NCBI GenBank assembly: GCA_002365025.1 | Contig: DEYX01000348.1 | Span: 1-59,811 of the forward strand | From: Hungatella sp. UBA3147 | GTDB lineage: Bacteria > Bacillota > Clostridia > Lachnospirales > Lachnospiraceae | DNA length: 59,811 nt | Direction of reading: 5' to 3' | Shown: positions 51,360 to 59,811 of the stretch, piece by piece | Layout of the letters: each line of letters opens with the position of its first letter | Numbering within the stretch: the first letter of the stretch is position 1 | Notes under the pieces: model-generated | Seen by the model: only the letters and a program-made list of their open reading frames with translations | The model's database searches: none | What the model was told of the DNA's origin: nothing | Made by a program: the position numbers and the translations under genes

Positions 51360-53120
51360 TCAAATCTCCTTTTCCTTAGGAATAGACAGCATAACCACTG
51401 CCATGTCTCTTTCGTTATAAAATTTCAGGCCATAATGATCTCCGTAGAGGAGCTTTAACCGGGAATGAATGTTGGTCAGGCCCACTCCGGAGCCTTGGGG
51501 TTTGATCTCTTTGTGCCTGATCTTTTCTAAAAGGTCCGATTCAAACCTGGAACCGGTGTTGGATACCCGGATCTCATAATCGTTTTCCAATTCCTCTATG
51601 ATAACCTGTATCCTGCACATTTCATCCGTATCCTCCATGGCGTGTTTTAAGGCGTTTTCAACCAGGGGCTGAATACAGAACTTTGGAACGAATATATGGG
51701 TAATGTTCTCCGGGGTCTTAAGCTCAAAGTGAAGCCTGTCCTTAAAACGAATTTCCTGAATGCGGATGTAATTATCCAGCACCTCCAGTTCATCTTCAAG
51801 GGGGATAATGTCTTTTTGTCCGGCAATGGAGGCCCGGAATAAATTCCCAAGGGAACGAACCATAACCGAGATATCTTCGGCTCCGTATTTCTGCGCCATC
51901 CAGTTGATCGTATCCAGGGTATTGTATAAAAAGTGAGGATTGATCTGCTGCTGGAGCATCTTAATGGTGGAATCCCTAAGCAAAAGCTGTTTGTCATAAT
52001 TTTCATCCCGCAGGACCTTTACGCTGTGGGTCATTTCATCAAAACTCCGGTGAAGCTGGCCGATTTCGTCCTGGCGGTTTTCATAGTCGTAGCATTTTAC
52101 ATCACAGGCCAGGGACTCCCCGCTGCCGAACTTCTGAATCTTCTCTATCAAATAATCCAGGTGGCGGAAGATATGGCGGAAAATCAGGTTGACATAGGTT
52201 GCGGTGATAAATATGATAAATACGGTAAATATAATGATCTGAAGACTCATAAGCTGAATTCTGTAAAAAAGCGGATCATAATCCCTGAAATAAATATAAT
52301 CCCAGCCTACATAAGGAACATGACTGGTAATGATAAATTCCTTTTTATTGTCCAGTGTGGAAATGAGATAGGCGTTTTCCTGCTGTTTGCTGTCGGCAAT
52401 GATTTCCGCGCAGTACGCGTCGTGAAAGGCGGTTGCAGGGTAAATCCTCTTATCCCCTGACATCAGGATGAAATTAGAGTTTTCCACAAGGCTCCCGGCA
52501 CTTTTTAAGCCGTCCTCAATCATTCGCTCCATGTTTACCGTAATGTATAGCCCGGCCAGCTTTTTTAAGCTTAAGTATTTAAGCTTTAATATCTGCCTGG
52601 CGCATACCGTATCGTTTCCCGGCTCTATGCCAGGAGCCCAGGTTGCTTGTCCTTTTAAGTCGCTGGTTGTTTTATCAAGCTCCCTAAGGTCGAACTTAAG
52701 GATCTCGTCAGAGCTTCCCATACAGATATTCGTTCCGTCAGTCAGGATAATATTAATGGATTTTATATATTTACTGCGGTAAACATAGGAATAAAGCTGC
52801 TGATAAATTTCCTGGCGGGCCTGGGCCCGCCGGTTGCTGTAAGGTTTCTCCGCTAAAAACACCAGATTATCCTGAAGGATGGGGTCACCGATCATGCTGT
52901 ATGATATGCTCTGGATCAGCTGTATTTCCGATTCCAGATAAGTGGTCACATGATTTAAGGAGTTGGCATTGGTGCGGTATAGCTCCTCATTATAGCGGGA
53001 GGTGAGAATCCTGATGCTGATCAGGAAGGTAATACAAACTGCCAGCAGGGCCAGCAGAAAAATGGTCAGTATTTTTTTGTATAAAGACAGGTTATTAAAC
53101 CAGAACGTACATTCTTTCAT
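51360..53120 (-). CDS. YesM-type sensor histidine kinase
   Basis: Membrane kinase of 586 residues. Transmembrane helices near 15-37 and 285-310 flank an extracellular sensor domain; a HAMP-like linker, a His kinase domain with QQINPHFLYNTL (His near 397) and a GHKL ATPase domain (PLVENALKHA, GVGLTNIHSRLKLLYG) follow. This is the family that pairs with YesN. ATG 53120 is chosen over a far upstream GTG because AAAGGAT precedes it. The signal is presumably bound sugar or loaded binding protein. Confidence 0.93.
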   Translation of the reverse strand: MKECTFWFNNLSLYKKILTIFLLALLAVCITFLISIRILTSRYNEELYRTNANSLNHVTTYLESEIQLIQSISYSMIGDPILQDNLVFLAEKPYSNRRAQARQEIYQQLYSYVYRSKYIKSINIILTDGTNICMGSSDEILKFDLRELDKTTSDLKGQATWAPGIEPGNDTVCARQILKLKYLSLKKLAGLYITVNMERMIEDGLKSAGSLVENSNFILMSGDKRIYPATAFHDAYCAEIIADSKQQENAYLISTLDNKKEFIITSHVPYVGWDYIYFRDYDPLFYRIQLMSLQIIIFTVFIIFITATYVNLIFRHIFRHLDYLIEKIQKFGSGESLACDVKCYDYENRQDEIGQLHRSFDEMTHSVKVLRDENYDKQLLLRDSTIKMLQQQINPHFLYNTLDTINWMAQKYGAEDISVMVRSLGNLFRASIAGQKDIIPLEDELEVLDNYIRIQEIRFKDRLHFELKTPENITHIFVPKFCIQPLVENALKHAMEDTDEMCRIQVIIEELENDYEIRVSNTGSRFESDLLEKIRHKEIKPQGSGVGLTNIHSRLKLLYGDHYGLKFYNERDMAVVMLSIPKEKEI

Positions 53121-53227
53121 AATCTTATATCCTTTCCCAAGTAATCGTATTATATAGTAAAAAGATAAAAAAAGGAATTGCAAAACCACCAAAAATTACA
53201 TAAAGCCGTTTTTTTAATCATAAAAAG

Positions 53228-53272
53228 CCACATTTTAACTTTACCATTGTGCATATTTGCCATAAAATGTGG
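53228..53272 (+). promoter_or_regulatory. Promoter of binding-protein operon 2 within an inverted repeat
   Basis: TTTACC at 53240-53245, 17 bases, TAAAAT at 53263-53268. It is enclosed by an exact 9-base inverted repeat, CCACATTTT at 53228-53236 and AAAATGTGG at 53264-53272, a plausible operator for the adjacent YesN-like regulator. Confidence 0.55.
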
Positions 53273-53305
53273 ATATCACAAATAACTTAAAGGGAGGTAT
53301 TACAA

Positions 53306-54655
53306 GTGAGAAAGAGATTACTAGCAACATCACTTGCTGCATTAATTGCAGCGACATCTTTAGCCGGTTGTGGTTCCAAGACAGAAAAAGTGGATTCAGG
53401 GACGACAGCGGCGGCTGCAACAGAGGCGTCAACTGCAAAGGCAGATGACGGCGCAAAGACAGCATCAGGAGATAAGGTAACTTTAAACATTTGCTGGTGG
53501 GGCAATCAGACCAGAAATGACGTAACAAAAAAAGCAGCGGATTTATACATGAGTAAAAATCCAAATGTGGATATCAAGGTTGAGTTTACTGACTGGGGCG
53601 GTTACTGGGATAAGCTTTCTGCAATGGCAGCCGGCGGTAACTTACCGGATATCATCCAGATGGACTATTCCTACTTAAACCAGTACCAGAAGAGCGGACA
53701 GCTGGCTAATTTATCAGAATTCATGTCCTCAGGCGTTATTGATACTTCAAAGATTCCTTCAAGCATCATTGAGAGTGGTTCTATCGATGGTAACTGTTAT
53801 GCTCTCAGTCTTGGAAGCAACGCTCCTATGATGGTTTATGATAAGGCCATTGTAGAAAAGGCAGGAGTGACCATTCCTGAGCAGATGACCTATGATGAAT
53901 TATATGACATTTCCAAAACCATATACGAGAAAACAGGCGTAAAGACAGCTTATGACGGCTGGATCAATATGCTGCAGATGACAGCAAGAGCCAATGGTTC
54001 TCATATATTCGATGAGTTAATGGCAGGTAAGGAAGATTCTACGAAGATACATTTTGCCAATGTAGAGAAGTTCCAAAAAGCAGAATTCTCCATCGCACCG
54101 GATATTCTTGTTGAGAAGAACCCGGATAACATTGAAACAAAACCGATTGTTGATGAAACTACATGGAATGACTTCCCATATTCCAATCAGTTTATCAGCC
54201 TTTCCAATGCTGCCGGTAGAGAGTTAGAAGTAACGATGAACCCGGTTCTGAACAAAGACACACAGAATATGTATTTAAAGCCAAGCCAGTTCTTCTCCAT
54301 TGCTGAAACTTCCAAGAACAAAGAGGAAGCTGCAAAGTTTATTGACTGGTTCACCAACAGCGTAGAATGTAATGAAATCCTTATGGCTGAAAGAGGAATC
54401 CCGGTTAATACTGAGGTGGCTGATGCCATTAAACCAAAGGTAGATGCAGTTGCACAGAAAGTATTTGATTATGTCGCAAAGGTTTCTGAGATTGCGGTAC
54501 CGATTGATGCTCCGGATCCGGCAGGTAAGGGTGAAGTCGAGGCGTTGACCAAGAGCGTAGTAGAAGCAATCCGCTATGGTGATACATCCGCTGATGAAGC
54601 GGCAGCCAGCTTTGTACCTGAAGCGAAAAAGATTTTGGAAGAAGCAGCGAAATAG
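53306..54655 (+). CDS. Lipoprotein sugar-binding protein, ABC importer (YesO-like)
   Basis: Extracellular binding protein of 449 residues. The lipoprotein signal ends at TSLAGC (Cys22); a Thr/Ala/Glu linker and a family 1 binding fold follow (ICWWGNQTRNDVTKKAADLY, GGNLPDIIQMD). The start is GTG 53306 with AAAGGGAGGT before it. Placement with YesP/YesQ-like permeases, YesMN and GH105 suggests rhamnogalacturonan oligosaccharides as ligand. As in locus 1, no ATPase gene is present. Confidence 0.92.
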   Translation: MRKRLLATSLAALIAATSLAGCGSKTEKVDSGTTAAAATEASTAKADDGAKTASGDKVTLNICWWGNQTRNDVTKKAADLYMSKNPNVDIKVEFTDWGGYWDKLSAMAAGGNLPDIIQMDYSYLNQYQKSGQLANLSEFMSSGVIDTSKIPSSIIESGSIDGNCYALSLGSNAPMMVYDKAIVEKAGVTIPEQMTYDELYDISKTIYEKTGVKTAYDGWINMLQMTARANGSHIFDELMAGKEDSTKIHFANVEKFQKAEFSIAPDILVEKNPDNIETKPIVDETTWNDFPYSNQFISLSNAAGRELEVTMNPVLNKDTQNMYLKPSQFFSIAETSKNKEEAAKFIDWFTNSVECNEILMAERGIPVNTEVADAIKPKVDAVAQKVFDYVAKVSEIAVPIDAPDPAGKGEVEALTKSVVEAIRYGDTSADEAAASFVPEAKKILEEAAK

Positions 54656-54681
54656 TGACAGAATAGTCTGGAGGGAATTAG

Positions 54682-55611
54682 ATGAAGAACAATCAAATGA
54701 CCCCCAAAAGAAAAAAAACATTTTCCCAGGTAATGAACACACCGAAGGTTGCAGGATATGTATTTATCCTGCCCTTCATTATAGGCTTTCTTGCCTTTCT
54801 GGCCGTACCAATGATTTTTTCTTTAGGGTTTTCGTTTACCAGATACAATATTTTAAAATCACCGGTTTTTATAGGTCTGGAAAATTACAAGGCCATGTTT
54901 ACAGCGGATCCAAAGTTTTGGAAGGTATTTGGCGTGACCATGTACTATGTTCTGTTTTCGGTTCCCCTCCGGCTTCTCATGGCTCTGCTTGTAGCCATGC
55001 TGCTTGTAAAAAGCACTAAAATGTCCGGTTTTTACAGGGCTGTTTATTATCTTCCTTCCATCATTGGCTCCAGCGTGGCTGTGGCAATTCTATGGAAGCG
55101 GATGTTTGCCAGTGACGGTGTAATAAATGCAATTCTAGGTATATTTGGACTGCCGTCCGACATTGCATGGCTGGGTAGAGCGGATACCGCTATCTGGACC
55201 CTGATTATCCTTGCTGTCTGGCAGTTTGGTTCTTCCATGCTCATATTTTTATCCGGGTTAAAGCAGATTCCCGTAAGCCTTTATGAGGCGGCCACCGTAG
55301 ATGGTGCAAATGGCATTCAGCGTTTCTTTAAGATCACGATTCCAATGCTGACACCTACGATTTTCTTTAACCTGATTAACCAGCTGATTAACGGCTTTAT
55401 GGCATTTACCCAAAGCTATATTATTACCCAGGGAAAACCAAAGGACAGTACCCTGTTTTATACAGTATACATGTACCAGAATTCCTTTACGTATAATAAA
55501 CTGGGCTATGGCTGTGCAATGGCATGGTTCATGGTGTTTGTAGTAGGGCTTTTGACCCTGATACTTTTCAAGACACAGAAGAAATGGGTATATTATGAAT
55601 CAGAAGGGTGA
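54682..55611 (+). CDS. ABC importer permease (YesP-like)
   Basis: A 309-residue permease with six predicted transmembrane helices and the EAA loop LYEAATVDGANGIQRFFK (near 205-222). N-terminal NTPKVAGYVFILPFIIGF is typical of UgpA-type sugar permeases. GGAGGG lies before ATG 54682, and the gene follows the binding protein by 26 bases. Confidence 0.93.
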   Translation: MKNNQMTPKRKKTFSQVMNTPKVAGYVFILPFIIGFLAFLAVPMIFSLGFSFTRYNILKSPVFIGLENYKAMFTADPKFWKVFGVTMYYVLFSVPLRLLMALLVAMLLVKSTKMSGFYRAVYYLPSIIGSSVAVAILWKRMFASDGVINAILGIFGLPSDIAWLGRADTAIWTLIILAVWQFGSSMLIFLSGLKQIPVSLYEAATVDGANGIQRFFKITIPMLTPTIFFNLINQLINGFMAFTQSYIITQGKPKDSTLFYTVYMYQNSFTYNKLGYGCAMAWFMVFVVGLLTLILFKTQKKWVYYESEG

Positions 55612-55617
55612 TAAAAT

Positions 55618-56472
55618 ATGAAAACAGGATATAGAGAAAGAAGAATAGCCACCACAGTGGTTTATCATGTGTTCACCTTTTTGCTGGCATGTGTTATGAT
55701 ATATCCCCTTGTGTGGATGGTGATGAGTTCCTTTAAGAACTCCAATGAAATATTCAGGACTGCTGCAAAACTGCTGCCTGATAAATTTTCACTTGAAAAC
55801 TACCGTGTGGGTTGGCAGGGCTTTGCCGGATATGGTTTCAGTACATTTTTTAAGAACTCTTTTATCATTGCAGGCCTTTCCACAGTTGGGGCGGTCGTTT
55901 CTTCCGCCGTTATAGGCTATGGATTTGCCCGTATTGATTTTAAATTTAAAAATTTCTGGTTCGCATGTATGCTGCTTGCCATGATGCTACCGTTCCAGAT
56001 CATCATGATTCCCCAGTATATCATTTTTAACAAAATGGGCTGGGTGGGAAGCTATCTTCCCATCATTGTACCTCAGTTTTTTGGCCAGGGCTTTTTCATT
56101 TTCTTAAATGTACAGTTTATAAAGGGAATCCCCATTGATTTAGATGAAGCTGCCAGAATGGATGGATGTACCATATACTCCATTTTCATAAGGATCATCC
56201 TTCCTCTTATTAAACCGTCTCTGGTGACTAGCGCCATTTTCTCCTTTATGTGGAGATGGGATGATTTTATGACGGCTCTGCTTTTCTTAAGCGATCCAAT
56301 GAAATACCCGGTCAGCTATGCATTAAAGATGTTTTCCGACCCAACAGCCGGTTCAGACTGGGGCGCGATGTTTGCAATGGCAACCTTTTCCCTGATTCCT
56401 ATTTTTCTGATTTTCCTGACCATGCAGAAATATCTGGTAGAAGGAATAGCCTCCACAGGAATCAAGGGTTAA
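55618..56472 (+). CDS. ABC importer permease (YesQ-like)
   Basis: A 284-residue permease of the UgpE type with six predicted helices: MIYPLVWMVMSSFKNSNEIF near the start, EAARMDGCTIYSIFIRI as the EAA loop (near 180-196), and a C-terminus ending VEGIASTGIKG. It lies six bases after its partner. The operon ends in a strong terminator. Confidence 0.93.
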   Translation: MKTGYRERRIATTVVYHVFTFLLACVMIYPLVWMVMSSFKNSNEIFRTAAKLLPDKFSLENYRVGWQGFAGYGFSTFFKNSFIIAGLSTVGAVVSSAVIGYGFARIDFKFKNFWFACMLLAMMLPFQIIMIPQYIIFNKMGWVGSYLPIIVPQFFGQGFFIFLNVQFIKGIPIDLDEAARMDGCTIYSIFIRIILPLIKPSLVTSAIFSFMWRWDDFMTALLFLSDPMKYPVSYALKMFSDPTAGSDWGAMFAMATFSLIPIFLIFLTMQKYLVEGIASTGIKG

Positions 56473-56483
56473 AACAGATTTTA

Positions 56484-56520
56484 GGCAGGAAAACCGCTCA
56501 GTGGTTTTCCTGCCTGTTTT
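56484..56520 (+). terminator. Terminator after binding-protein operon 2
   Basis: GGCAGGAAAACC at 56484-56495 pairs perfectly with 56503-56514, followed by TGTTTT. Confidence 0.9.
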
Positions 56521-57253
56521 AATGGTGATAAATTATCACTGGACATCAGTTGATTAATGTTCTCGTTTATCCGATTGCCCAAAGACAGGGAATATTTTAT
56601 AATGCATTGGCTGGTTTAAACGGTAAAGATACCTTTGCCGGATGATCTTCGGAAGGTAATGCTGCACAGGATTCTTCCAAGGAACAAATTGGTGCGGTCA
56701 TAGAAAATAATAACTGGTACCATCTGCCGGAAAAAGGGCAGGAGAAAACAACTGAGTATAGGAATCCGTCGGTTTCATAGAGTAATCTTGTTTTTTATAC
56801 TTCAAAAAATGGAGGAAGCCGACAGGAGGGGGAATCCTGTCGGCTGAGTATGAAAATATGTATATGAAAGGTCTCTCTGGCCTGTTTACAGGTATTAATA
56901 TACGGTGGAAATGTGTTGAGAATTTGTTGGAAATGTGAAGAAAATGTGAAAGGAGAGAATAAAATAAAAATGGAGCACCGCAGGATTGGGGAAATACGGC
57001 ACTCCAAAGAAGAGTTATATAAATTATAGCGCAAATAATCGGTTAAGTAAAGGGAAATAAGTAAATTTTTATAGATTATCCGATTATATTTTGTAAATAC
57101 ATCATAAATTACAATATAAAATACAAATATGCACATTACTCCGCTATTGCCATTTTATTCCCAGGATTGCGGCAGATTCTTCTGCTCATATTGGTACCTC
57201 TTCTGCATAAAATATATCATATGCTTCATTTGAAACAGGCAGGAGGCCGCAAT
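56521..57253 (+). other. Intergenic stretch of 730 bases with one strong hairpin
   Basis: No gene is convincing. Short frames, such as one reading AQRQGIFYNALAGLNGKD near 56575-56640 and broken by TGA, may be decayed coding DNA. A perfect 11-base hairpin, AGCCGACAGGA at 56817-56827 with 56835-56845, has no T-run on the plus strand. The stretch 56990-57130 is AT-rich and probably holds the promoter of the Csp-like gene. Confidence 0.4.
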
Positions 57254-58927
57254 ATGGAAAAAATACTGGATAATCGGTATTATGATCTTATCATAAGTAA
57301 TGCCATGGTCCCATCTTATAATACTGGTGATAATATTACCACGCTGAATGATATGAATTCCTTACTGCATATACCAAAGGATCAGATGGAGCCCTGTGAT
57401 CTTGGGTTATATCCCTATCATTTCTTTCCGACTCTATATACCCTGGAGTCATCGGTCAGCATTGAGAAATCCGGTATAGGATCTGTTCAAAGGACTCCTG
57501 GCCTTGGTCTGATTGGGAGAGGGGTAATTGTTGGCATTGTGGATACTGGTATTGATTACCGCCATCCTGCTTTTAAGTATAATGACAGAACAACCAGAAT
57601 CCTTTCTATATGGGATCAGACTCAGGTGGGAAGCACGCCTCCAAGAGGATTTACTTTCGGTGCCGAATATACCAAAGAACTGATTAATTTTGCGTTAATT
57701 TCTGAAAATCCTCTTTCGATTGTTCCCACAGTTGATACCGTACGTCACGGAACAGCCATTGCAAGCATTATTGCCGGAAGGCCTAATGATGATTATAACT
57801 TCAGCGGTGTTGTTCCTGAAGCAGATTTTTTGGTAGTAAAACTTAAAACGGCAAAGGATAACTTAAAGAAACTGTTCTTTGTTCCGGATAATGCTTTGTG
57901 CTATCAGGAATCAGACATCATCCTTGGAATCCGGTATTTGGTTACTACTGCTCAAAGGCTGAACCGGCCTCTGGTCATATGCATTGCACTTGGAAGCAGT
58001 CAGGGAGGGCACGACGGGCGGGGGGCTTCCACCGCTTACCTGGATTATCTGGTACAGCTGCCAAGAATCGGTGTGACCATTGCTGCCGGAAATGAAGGCA
58101 ATAACGGAAGACATTTTTTTAACAACACTCAGACCTCCCCTTATATAGATACCTTCCAGTTAAACGTAGGAATCAATGATAAGGGATTTTCCATGGAAAT
58201 CTGGCCTTACATACCTTCCAGGCTTTTTATAGAGATCACCGCTCCAACCTGGGAGTCCTCCCAGATTATTTATCCTTCCTTTTCAGATTGCAAAAAAATT
58301 GTATTTCAATCCGTGGACAGCATTGTCTGGGTGAACAATATTATTTTTGAAGAGGAAACCGGAGATCAGCTGATTTTGGTGCGTTTTCAAAATGTAGTTG
58401 CCGGAATCTGGAGTATCAGGGTAGGCAGCACTGAAAATGAAGGTTTTTCCTATCATGCCTGGCTGCCCTCCGGTAATCTCATATCAAATGAGACCTTTTT
58501 CTTAAACTCCAATCCTGATACAACCATAACCGCCCAGGGAGATGCCATACATCCTCTGACCGTTACGGCCTATAATCAGCTGGATGGAAATATATTGAGT
58601 GAATCAAGCAGAGGATATACCAGATTGGGGCTTGTAAAGCCTGATTTGGGTGCTCCCGGCTACCAGCTTCCCTGTGCACTTCCTGACTTTCGATATGGAA
58701 ATGCGACCGGTACCGGAGCTGCGGCTGCCCATGCGGCTGGGGTAGCAGCCATGAGCATGGAATGGGCCTACAATAAGGGAAACTATACATCCGTTACCGG
58801 ATATCAGGTCAACCGCTTGCTGATTCGCGGGGCAAGACGGAATCCTGAGATTATTTATCCCAACAATATATGGGGATATGGGCAGCTGGATGCGGCAAAT
58901 ATGTTCAGGCAGCTGACATCAAATTAA
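57254..58927 (+). CDS. Csp-like subtilisin homologue lacking the catalytic Ser
   Basis: A 557-residue S8-family protein of the CspA/B/C type used in clostridial spore germination. Asp97 (IVDTGID) and His165 (VRHGTAI) of the triad are present, with an insertion (jellyroll-like) domain at about 310-450, but the Ser motif GTSxAAxHxAG reads GTGAAAAHAAG: Gly488. C. difficile CspC likewise has Gly at this place. It should therefore be a pseudoprotease, perhaps a sensor or regulator. AGGAGG before ATG 57254 fixes the start. No signal peptide, as usual for Csp proteins. Confidence 0.9.
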   Translation: MEKILDNRYYDLIISNAMVPSYNTGDNITTLNDMNSLLHIPKDQMEPCDLGLYPYHFFPTLYTLESSVSIEKSGIGSVQRTPGLGLIGRGVIVGIVDTGIDYRHPAFKYNDRTTRILSIWDQTQVGSTPPRGFTFGAEYTKELINFALISENPLSIVPTVDTVRHGTAIASIIAGRPNDDYNFSGVVPEADFLVVKLKTAKDNLKKLFFVPDNALCYQESDIILGIRYLVTTAQRLNRPLVICIALGSSQGGHDGRGASTAYLDYLVQLPRIGVTIAAGNEGNNGRHFFNNTQTSPYIDTFQLNVGINDKGFSMEIWPYIPSRLFIEITAPTWESSQIIYPSFSDCKKIVFQSVDSIVWVNNIIFEEETGDQLILVRFQNVVAGIWSIRVGSTENEGFSYHAWLPSGNLISNETFFLNSNPDTTITAQGDAIHPLTVTAYNQLDGNILSESSRGYTRLGLVKPDLGAPGYQLPCALPDFRYGNATGTGAAAAHAAGVAAMSMEWAYNKGNYTSVTGYQVNRLLIRGARRNPEIIYPNNIWGYGQLDAANMFRQLTSN

Positions 58928-59150
58928 GATTAAAACCTTCAGGCTGGATAGAGTTCTCGCTACAGCAGCATTTACAGCAATCACCCAGGGTATCCTGGTC
59001 GCCGGACTGAGTACGTATGTTGATCAGCTAATGAAACAACCTGGTAAAAAAATAATGAGAAGCCGTAGTGACAGGGGTCTGGGATCTTCCCGGGCCCTTA
59101 TCATATGACGAATAGATCAAAAATGGCGGGTTTTCAAAAACCCAGCCCGC
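58928..59150 (+). other. Intergenic region with a possible relic frame
   Basis: Overlapping the Csp-like stop in another frame is an open stretch (about 58924-59107) reading FTAITQGILVAGLSTYVDQL, with no start codon or ribosome site. It looks like the tail of a lost gene rather than an active one. A GC-rich stem (GGGTC...GGCCC) around 59077-59100 could terminate the Csp-like transcript. Confidence 0.35.
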
Positions 59151-59333
59151 CTATTTCCGATTTTTTAATTCTTTTCGAATCCTGGGTTCAATCCCTCTGC
59201 GTTCCATTTCAGCCATGATGTTTTCAAATTCTCCGGGAGGAGCAGAAGGGGGGATTATATCCCTGCTGGCAGCCTCTAACCGGTTGAATTCTTCCTCCAA
59301 GCTTTTTTCAAGTTTTTTATTCCAGTGTCTCAT
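59151..59333 (-). CDS. Small hydrophilic hypothetical protein
   Basis: A 60-residue protein starting MRHWNKKLEKSLEEEFNRLE, charged and helical, with a Pro-rich middle (IIPPSAPPGEFE) and a basic end (RIRKELKNRK). GGGAGGTG six bases before ATG 59333 is a strong ribosome site. It follows the second Csp-like gene by about 150 bases on the same strand. I do not recognise the family; the location next to Csp homologues hints at a sporulation link, which is only inference. Confidence 0.6.
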   Translation of the reverse strand: MRHWNKKLEKSLEEEFNRLEAASRDIIPPSAPPGEFENIMAEMERRGIEPRIRKELKNRK

Positions 59334-59486
59334 ATGATCACCTCCCAGAAAATTATATAACAGTTGTAAAGCACCTTTTATATAATGTTCCGGACATATG
59401 ACTGAAATTCAGTTTTTTTTTTGACTCTAATTGTTTTCCATTCCAGTCAATCGGATATTCGCAATCCCCGATCCTGCCTGATGAGG

Positions 59487-59811
59487 TTAAATACTGGTAA
59501 GCTGCATGAACATATTGTTCACATTCACCTGACCGTATCCCCATACGTTATTTGGATAGGTGTATGAGCTTGCGCGCATTGCCCCTCTCATCATCAGCCG
59601 GCTGACATCGACTCCATTCATTGTTTTGTAATGTTCCTTGACAATGGCCCACTCAAAGGCCATGGCAATGATGCCGGCCACGTGGGCAGCAGCAGCCCCT
59701 GTTCCTGTAACAGAGCCATAACCATTTCCGGGGACCGCACAGGTAAGCTGATAACCAGGAGCGGCAATATCCGGTTTAATAAGGCCGGCTCTTGTATAGC
59801 CTCTGCTTGAT
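59487..59811 (-). CDS. Second Csp-like subtilisin homologue, 3' part only
   Basis: The frame enters from the window edge and gives the last 107 residues of an S8-family protein closely related to the one at 57254: SRGYTRAGLIKPDIAAPG, then the Ser motif region reads GTGAAAAHVAG, again Gly for Ser. It ends NVWGYGQVNVNNMFMQLTSI (cf. NIWGYGQLDAANMFRQLTSN, one residue difference pattern). The Asp and His of the triad are outside the window. Convergent arrangement suggests an inverted duplication. Confidence 0.85.
   Translation of the reverse strand, partial: SSRGYTRAGLIKPDIAAPGYQLTCAVPGNGYGSVTGTGAAAAHVAGIIAMAFEWAIVKEHYKTMNGVDVSRLMMRGAMRASSYTYPNNVWGYGQVNVNNMFMQLTSI

Noticed and set aside
56575..56700. 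Frame reading AQRQGIFYNALAGLNG and the segment after the TGA
   Set aside because: Only about 40 codons before a stop, no recognisable family, no start signal.
56795..57136. 113-codon minus-strand frame
   Set aside because: Runs through a hairpin and AT-rich promoter DNA, has no ribosome site, and its composition (Ile, Phe, Tyr, Ser runs) is that of noncoding AT-rich sequence.
58924..59107. Plus-strand frame with a hydrophobic stretch after the Csp-like gene
   Set aside because: No start codon or ribosome site and it overlaps the upstream gene end; recorded only as a possible relic.
59353..59544. 63-codon minus-strand frame overlapping the second Csp-like gene
   Set aside because: Starts inside the Csp-like reading frame in another phase; no ribosome site, and the Csp frame is clearly the real one.

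Overview
The window looks like the chromosome of a spore-forming Lachnospiraceae (Clostridium cluster XIVa, Lacrimispora- or Enterocloster-like). The grounds are the leuB-ilvD-ilvB-serC-serA-DUF1015 block, the class III fructose bisphosphatase, the Csp-type subtilisin relatives known from clostridial spore germination, and ABC-fed polyuronide operons. This assignment is inferred from gene content; no 16S or marker search was possible.

Bases 1-10700 are accessory DNA, visibly more AT-rich than the rest. They hold the end of a type I restriction-modification locus (hsdS, hsdR; hsdM would lie upstream of the window), rmuC, a gene-poor stretch, and a decayed phage or conjugative element. The element remnant has two small minus-strand genes, a truncated J-domain-like gene joined head to head with the tail end of a tape-measure gene, a small phage-type gene, excisionase and tyrosine integrase, then repeats that look like integrase arm sites.

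Bases 10776-19041 are core metabolism: branched-chain amino acid genes (leuB, ilvD, ilvB, with no ilvN alongside), serine synthesis (serC, serA) and a DUF1015 protein. Then come an M23 peptidase with a possible coupled micro-ORF, an iron alcohol dehydrogenase, a relic glyoxalase-fold gene and a free-standing 22-codon gene with its own Shine-Dalgarno and terminator.

Bases 22766-32111 form polyuronide locus 1: a membrane-anchored AraC regulator, a lipoprotein binding protein, two Lpl-type permeases, GH88 and a heparinase II/III-family lyase. Neither enzyme has a signal peptide, so imported acidic oligosaccharides are probably degraded in the cytoplasm. A Cys-rich 30-residue micro-ORF follows.

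Bases 32462-46031 are mixed housekeeping: a LexA-boxed dinB with an unknown partner, an SRAP protein, class III fbp, a HAAS/DUF1700 membrane protein, two paralogous SH3-NlpC/P60 hydrolases with WalR-like boxes at their promoters, a low-complexity Asn/Ser protein, rhodanese, two YfcE-type phosphoesterases, a THUMP methyltransferase, a papain-like surface protease and an rdgB-ysnB pair.

Bases 46186-56472 form polyuronide locus 2: GH4 with a CHEV motif, an AraC regulator, GH105, a YesN/YesM two-component system and a YesOPQ-like ABC importer. This suggests pectin or rhamnogalacturonan oligosaccharide use. The window ends with two convergent Csp-like subtilisin homologues, both with Gly in place of the catalytic Ser. 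No rRNA, tRNA, CRISPR array or intact insertion sequence was recognised.
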